Below, piece by piece: positions 61,801 through 64,000 of a stretch of DNA of 64,000 nt; position 1 is the first letter of the stretch, and every line of letters starts with the position of its first letter. The position numbers and the translations under genes were made by a program. Source of the DNA: Echinicola arenosa (lineage in GTDB: Bacteria; Bacteroidota; Bacteroidia; Cytophagales; Cyclobacteriaceae). Where the stretch lies: positions 710,818 to 774,817 of the forward strand of contig NZ_JACYTQ010000003.1 of NCBI RefSeq assembly GCF_014841125.1, written 5' to 3'. The notes below the pieces were generated by a model. That model was not told the DNA's origin. It did not search any database and saw only the letters and a list, made by a program, of their open reading frames with translations.

Positions 61801-63533
61801 TTTTCAGGATTGTTGCCTTTATAAAGTAAATAAAAATCGGTGTTTTCACTTCCTGTCCACCTTAGCTCCAAGGAAGTCGTGTCTGCAAAACCAAAACCAT
61901 CTTTGGGATAATTTAGGATAGTCTCAGCTGGAGCGGAGGGAACCGGAATGGTTTTGACGTTCAAAGCTTCGGAAGGAACAGCTGTTAAAATACCACCAAA
62001 TGGTTTCAATCTAAACCGATAATTTGTATTTGGGCTAAGGCCTTCTATCAATAATTCGCTAGGATTCCCAGCTAAGCTATCCAACACAATAAAGTCCCCA
62101 CTACCTATTGCCCTTTCCAATACGATTCCTTCGTACCGGCTATCATTATTTACCCAATCCAGCACAACAGAATAAGGGCTTACATCATCAAAAGATAACG
62201 CACTGATCGGCCTTAAAAAATCTTCAGGTGATTGTTCCAGGATCCCATTGATATAATGTTCAATGTTGGTGTATCCATCCACCCCAATCTGCATGGCATC
62301 CGATGCATCACTAGGATCAAGTCCATTGGCGGTCTCCCAATCATCAGGTATCCCATCCCTATCGCTATCAGTTTTGGCCGGAGCACCAAAAACCTGACCT
62401 GGTCCCCCCGTTGGCAATTCCCTTTCATTGGAAATTAATTTTCCCTCCAGGCCAAGACTAGTCAACTCAGTCATTAGGAATTCATCCACTTGATCTCTCC
62501 GAGGATAATTGGCACCCACATTTTCCAATACATAGGCATAGCTTTCTTGGGCGGTCATCACCTGTTCGGGAAAATCATAGCCATAAGGACTATCAGCAAA
62601 AGTAGTAATCCCATCATACGCGGATCGCTCGACCAGACTACCATCCAGCATCCCATTTAAATTCCCATCGTGATAATTTCCTTCCACATAGGGGATGAAA
62701 GATTCTGTTCCACGAGAAAAAGGTCTGATACTTGTGCTGGGCCCGTCAATATAGTAGTTGTTGACGATATTCACACGGGATTCAGCGCTGGATCCCCCCA
62801 TAATATATCCTCCACCACGTCCCCAATTGTAAACAACATTGTTGACAAACTGATTACGGTTTTTAACTTTGGGATTCCGGGTATTATTATCAATGTACAA
62901 ATTCCTGAAAAGACTCACCACCCCTGATGGCTCCATCAAGCCACCGCAGGAATGTGTCTCCAACCCCTGGGAAATGATACTGTTTTGGATGGTAATGCTA
63001 TCAGCATGACCAGTGATAGAAAAGGTTTCATCCCTACCCCAACTCGCAGAAACATGATCAAAAATGAGGTTATTGGCATTATCAGTCATGGTCATGGCAT
63101 CTGCTCCACTGGTCCCATATCGACCCATCCTTACCCTAAGATAACGTACAATTGAATTACTCGCTTGTGTAAAGGTAATCCCATCTCCATAGATCACCAC
63201 CCCATCCCCAGGAGCTGTCTGGCCTGCGATGGTTACATTTCTGGCGACTATGATTCTAGATTCCGTCTGTATTATTCCACCTACTTCAAATACAACAATC
63301 CGATTAGGCTGACTGACGGCATCCCTAAAAGAGCCCGGTCCTGAATCATTAAGGTTGGTGACTATGTACACAGCTCCATTTCGGCCGCCTTCTGAAAACC
63401 GTCCAACTCCTTCAGCTCCTGGAAAGGCCAAAGTTTGAGCCGTATTCTGATGGATAATAAATCCCGTCAATAGGAATGTCAGAAAGTAGGCTAATCCTAC
63501 TTTCTTTACTTGGTGAATAAAAGTAAAAATCAT
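58806..63533 (-). CDS. Multimodular T9SS-secreted pectate-lyase-like protein with LamG and CBM3 modules
   Basis: A 1575-residue exoprotein. Residues ~35-430 are a right-handed beta-helix pectate lyase (PL1-type): LAFPGAEGVGRFSEGGRNG, NLNDSGPGSFRDAV, TIAGQTAPGDGV, DHVSASWGRDE and VKNRNQFVNNVVYNWG. A calcium-binding segment DSDRDGIPDDWE follows. Then come FN3 modules alternating with two LamG/concanavalin-like domains (~650-870 and ~960-1190; AWLMDHEEGTLVADSS and HWKMDEQTGTLVED), two CBM3-like domains (RYWFTPEN…DYAALG and RYWFTKDG…DYAALG), and a C-terminal type IX sorting domain (VFPNPSKGMIKLYLP, IYDVNGLKKI, SGIYFMYVN, IVHKIIKN). It should be exported and surface-attached or released. The gene is monocistronic. 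Confidence 0.93.
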   Translation of the reverse strand: MIFTFIHQVKKVGLAYFLTFLLTGFIIHQNTAQTLAFPGAEGVGRFSEGGRNGAVYIVTNLNDSGPGSFRDAVSQPNRIVVFEVGGIIQTESRIIVARNVTIAGQTAPGDGVVIYGDGITFTQASNSIVRYLRVRMGRYGTSGADAMTMTDNANNLIFDHVSASWGRDETFSITGHADSITIQNSIISQGLETHSCGGLMEPSGVVSLFRNLYIDNNTRNPKVKNRNQFVNNVVYNWGRGGGYIMGGSSAESRVNIVNNYYIDGPSTSIRPFSRGTESFIPYVEGNYHDGNLNGMLDGSLVERSAYDGITTFADSPYGYDFPEQVMTAQESYAYVLENVGANYPRRDQVDEFLMTELTSLGLEGKLISNERELPTGGPGQVFGAPAKTDSDRDGIPDDWETANGLDPSDASDAMQIGVDGYTNIEHYINGILEQSPEDFLRPISALSFDDVSPYSVVLDWVNNDSRYEGIVLERAIGSGDFIVLDSLAGNPSELLIEGLSPNTNYRFRLKPFGGILTAVPSEALNVKTIPVPSAPAETILNYPKDGFGFADTTSLELRWTGSENTDFYLLYKGNNPENLELIDSLTTNEYQLTDLMSDQTYFWKVDAGNELGLTEGAVWSFTTRPYIARGLVGAWLMDHEEGTLVADSSTFIHDGEINELNDFSWAEGKVNNALDFNNAENPSHVFVPHADQLYFDEHSFAISMWLKSSNPTSQSYLIHKGTFSANATTGGTGQWYGIEIKDGNLRFAVDDNEDKTELSTTADPIFSGEWTHLVAIRDRQEGVLKVYINGEKVNETNDRTKNSIGQLEPIILGNSNGFGTPFRGYIDEVKLFNKRLTDQEVLELFHTLPTPIKAFSPSLTEGQVLEGYGDTVTVSWKGGVNTTSYQIYLGEESTALELIGSTSVNEPNFELLSLAANKTYFWRVDALGPKGTTTGDVWSFKAAAPASLVGHWKMDEQTGTLVEDYSDYKQDAMAQGFAGTDRVVGKFGQAYQFDSPSSTASINVPNADHLLFDETSFTISLWVKIPEDTYRYNNNMDSYLIHKGSFADNWYGIQLRDGNLTFAIDDDRTKTSITTSVSNSSSHPLFTDEWVHLVAIRDKENKKLKFYLNGEQTAETNYFTGKTGKASPVRLGNSDENKPFRDRMDDVRLYNYALKPAEIEALFHAYPKLEVVYKNGDIDQLQDNQIRPNFKLVNKDTLAVDLQDITARYWFTPENSTSIQTRLDYAALGSNQVNMNYVALSEPRTGAFGYVEYTFQAESMLGLGADSGEIKAGIFDNDWSDFDEYNDHSMMEAGDFTINPHITLYQGESLIWGNEPQPEAPERKAKVYLKHHSSSHNTLKKSFNLVNDGNVPLEYEGLSFRYWFTKDGEGTLGLKVDYAALGKQNIQGTFMEVSGDHEGADHYLSLQIDESIDKLPPLSETGQISIRITKSNWADFVMENDYSNSSETDWVLEDHVTVYYYGKLIFGEEPSVGSNDQMGNRMLVDENYEEVENINERVLIKVFPNPSKGMIKLYLPSDVSEPVDVSIYDVNGLKKIQKSIDESVSTWDISEYSSGIYFMYVNIKGERIVHKIIKN

Positions 63534-63720
63534 GTTAGTATAGATTATTTTGGTTACAAAACTTTACTAACACCAGGGGTTTGAAAAAGGAATTCTAATG
63601 AAGCTAAATTTCAAAAATATTTTAAAAAAAACTATTCTGATCTGTCCTGTATTCCTTCCTTGAAAAGTATGCTCTTTGGTTGACCATTAAAAAGAGGCTG
63701 TCTCAAAAGTAGATAGTTTA

Positions 63721-63750
63721 AAAGGCTAGCTGATTTCTCGGCTAGCCTTT
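63721..63750. terminator. Hairpin inside the IS left end
   Basis: A perfect 10-bp stem (AAAGGCTAGC with GCTAGCCTTT) and 10-nt loop between the terminal repeat and the transposase gene. It could stop transcription entering the element from outside, limiting transposase expression. Confidence 0.65.
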
Positions 63751-63781
63751 CCTGTTTAACTCAAAATGGATATTTTGAGGT

Positions 63782-64000
63782 GTGAAAAAACAAGACTTAA
63801 ATGTAGCTTTTAAAGACTACAATCCCAACCAGCTGATGTTCCTTCCCCCAAGTTTGGAGGAATTGATTCCAGCCCAGCATCCAGGCCGTGTTGTTCACCA
63901 GATCATTGAGCGGATAGATCTGAGTGAGGTGTATAGCCGATACTCAGAGAACGGGTCCAGCAGCTATCATCCCAAGATGTTGTTAAAGGTGCTGGTTTAT
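63782..64000 (+). CDS. IS1182-family transposase, N-terminal part (truncated by window)
   Basis: The frame from GTG at 63782 is open for 73 codons to the window edge. It encodes (M)KKQDLNVAFKDYNPNQLMF, LPPSLEELIPAQHPGRVVHQ, IIERIDLSEVY and SSYHPKMLLKVLVY. This is the N-terminal DUF772-type region of IS1182/IS5-like transposases (LPPSLEELIP.xHP.R.V and SYHP.MLLKVL). No ATG is available, so GTG is the likely start. The catalytic DDE part lies outside the window. Confidence 0.85.
   Translation, partial: MKKQDLNVAFKDYNPNQLMFLPPSLEELIPAQHPGRVVHQIIERIDLSEVYSRYSENGSSSYHPKMLLKVLVY

Larger units (their letters stand above)
63694..64000 (+). mobile_element. IS1182-family element, left end (continues past window)
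   Basis: Starts with GAGGCTGTCTCAAAAGT at 63694-63710, which resembles the terminal inverted repeats of Bacteroidetes IS1182-type elements, followed by a strong hairpin and the transposase frame to the last base. The right end is outside the window, so the element boundary and target duplication cannot be checked. Confidence 0.75.

Noticed and set aside
1..64000. CRISPR arrays, tRNA and rRNA genes
   Set aside because: No regularly spaced short repeats and no tRNA or rRNA signatures were seen on either strand.

Overview
The window looks like chromosomal DNA of a marine-type Bacteroidota, most likely the Cyclobacteriaceae (Echinicola/Cyclobacterium/Algoriphagus-like). The reasons are a SusC/SusD pair, Bacteroidetes-style lipoprotein signals, a type IX secretion C-terminal domain, FISUMP proteins, a TamL/TamB pair, DUF5690 transporters, many sulfatases and AT-rich spacers without strong Shine-Dalgarno sites. 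The genus is inference.

Layout. (1) 0-5.6 kb: a tandem array of four FISUMP lipoproteins (the first cut by the window edge), with near-identical N-halves, diverged C-halves and identical 24-bp spacers. (2) 5.6-7.4 kb: a DJ-1/PfpI protein and a secreted rhodanese, separated by a gap holding one copy of a 150-bp repeat. (3) 7.4-15.4 kb: a minus-strand operon of polysaccharide genes: SGNH acetylesterase, GH43/GH117-like propeller, GH29 fucosidase, sulfatase and an NPCBM/alpha-galactosidase-like enzyme. (4) 15.9-20 kb: an SDR protein, PEP synthase and a small Cys/His protein. (5) 20-36 kb: a SusC/SusD locus whose enzymes are phosphoesterases, not glycosidases: an NPP-like phosphodiesterase, a metallophosphoesterase and a metallophosphoesterase fused to a PQQ-type propeller. 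Two DUF5690 MFS-like transporters flank it, followed by an XRE-cupin regulator and a zinc alcohol dehydrogenase related to phosphonate-associated ones. (6) 36-46 kb: alpha/beta-hydrolase-SGNH fusion, GH29 with discoidin domains, two lipoprotein sulfatases and a GH2. (7) 46-56 kb: TamL-TamB, then a CsgG-like protein, an orphan solute-binding protein and a small envelope protein. (8) 56-64 kb: a sulfatase, a lipoprotein, a 1575-residue pectate-lyase-like protein with LamG, CBM3 and T9SS domains, and the left end of an IS1182-type element running off the window.

How it fits together. Regions 3 and 6 look like machinery for a sulfated, fucose-containing and acetylated polysaccharide. Region 5 is the least conventional part. 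A 17-bp palindrome (consensus TTTTCnTnnnAAGAAAA) recurs in its intergenic regions: next to both transporters, the phosphodiesterase, SusC and the regulator, and also before the discoidin fucosidase. I propose it is the XRE-cupin operator and that region 5 is one regulon for capturing an organophosphate or phosphonate ligand, dephosphorylating it in the periplasm and importing it. The sequence supports the gene content and the repeated palindrome; substrate and regulation are inference.
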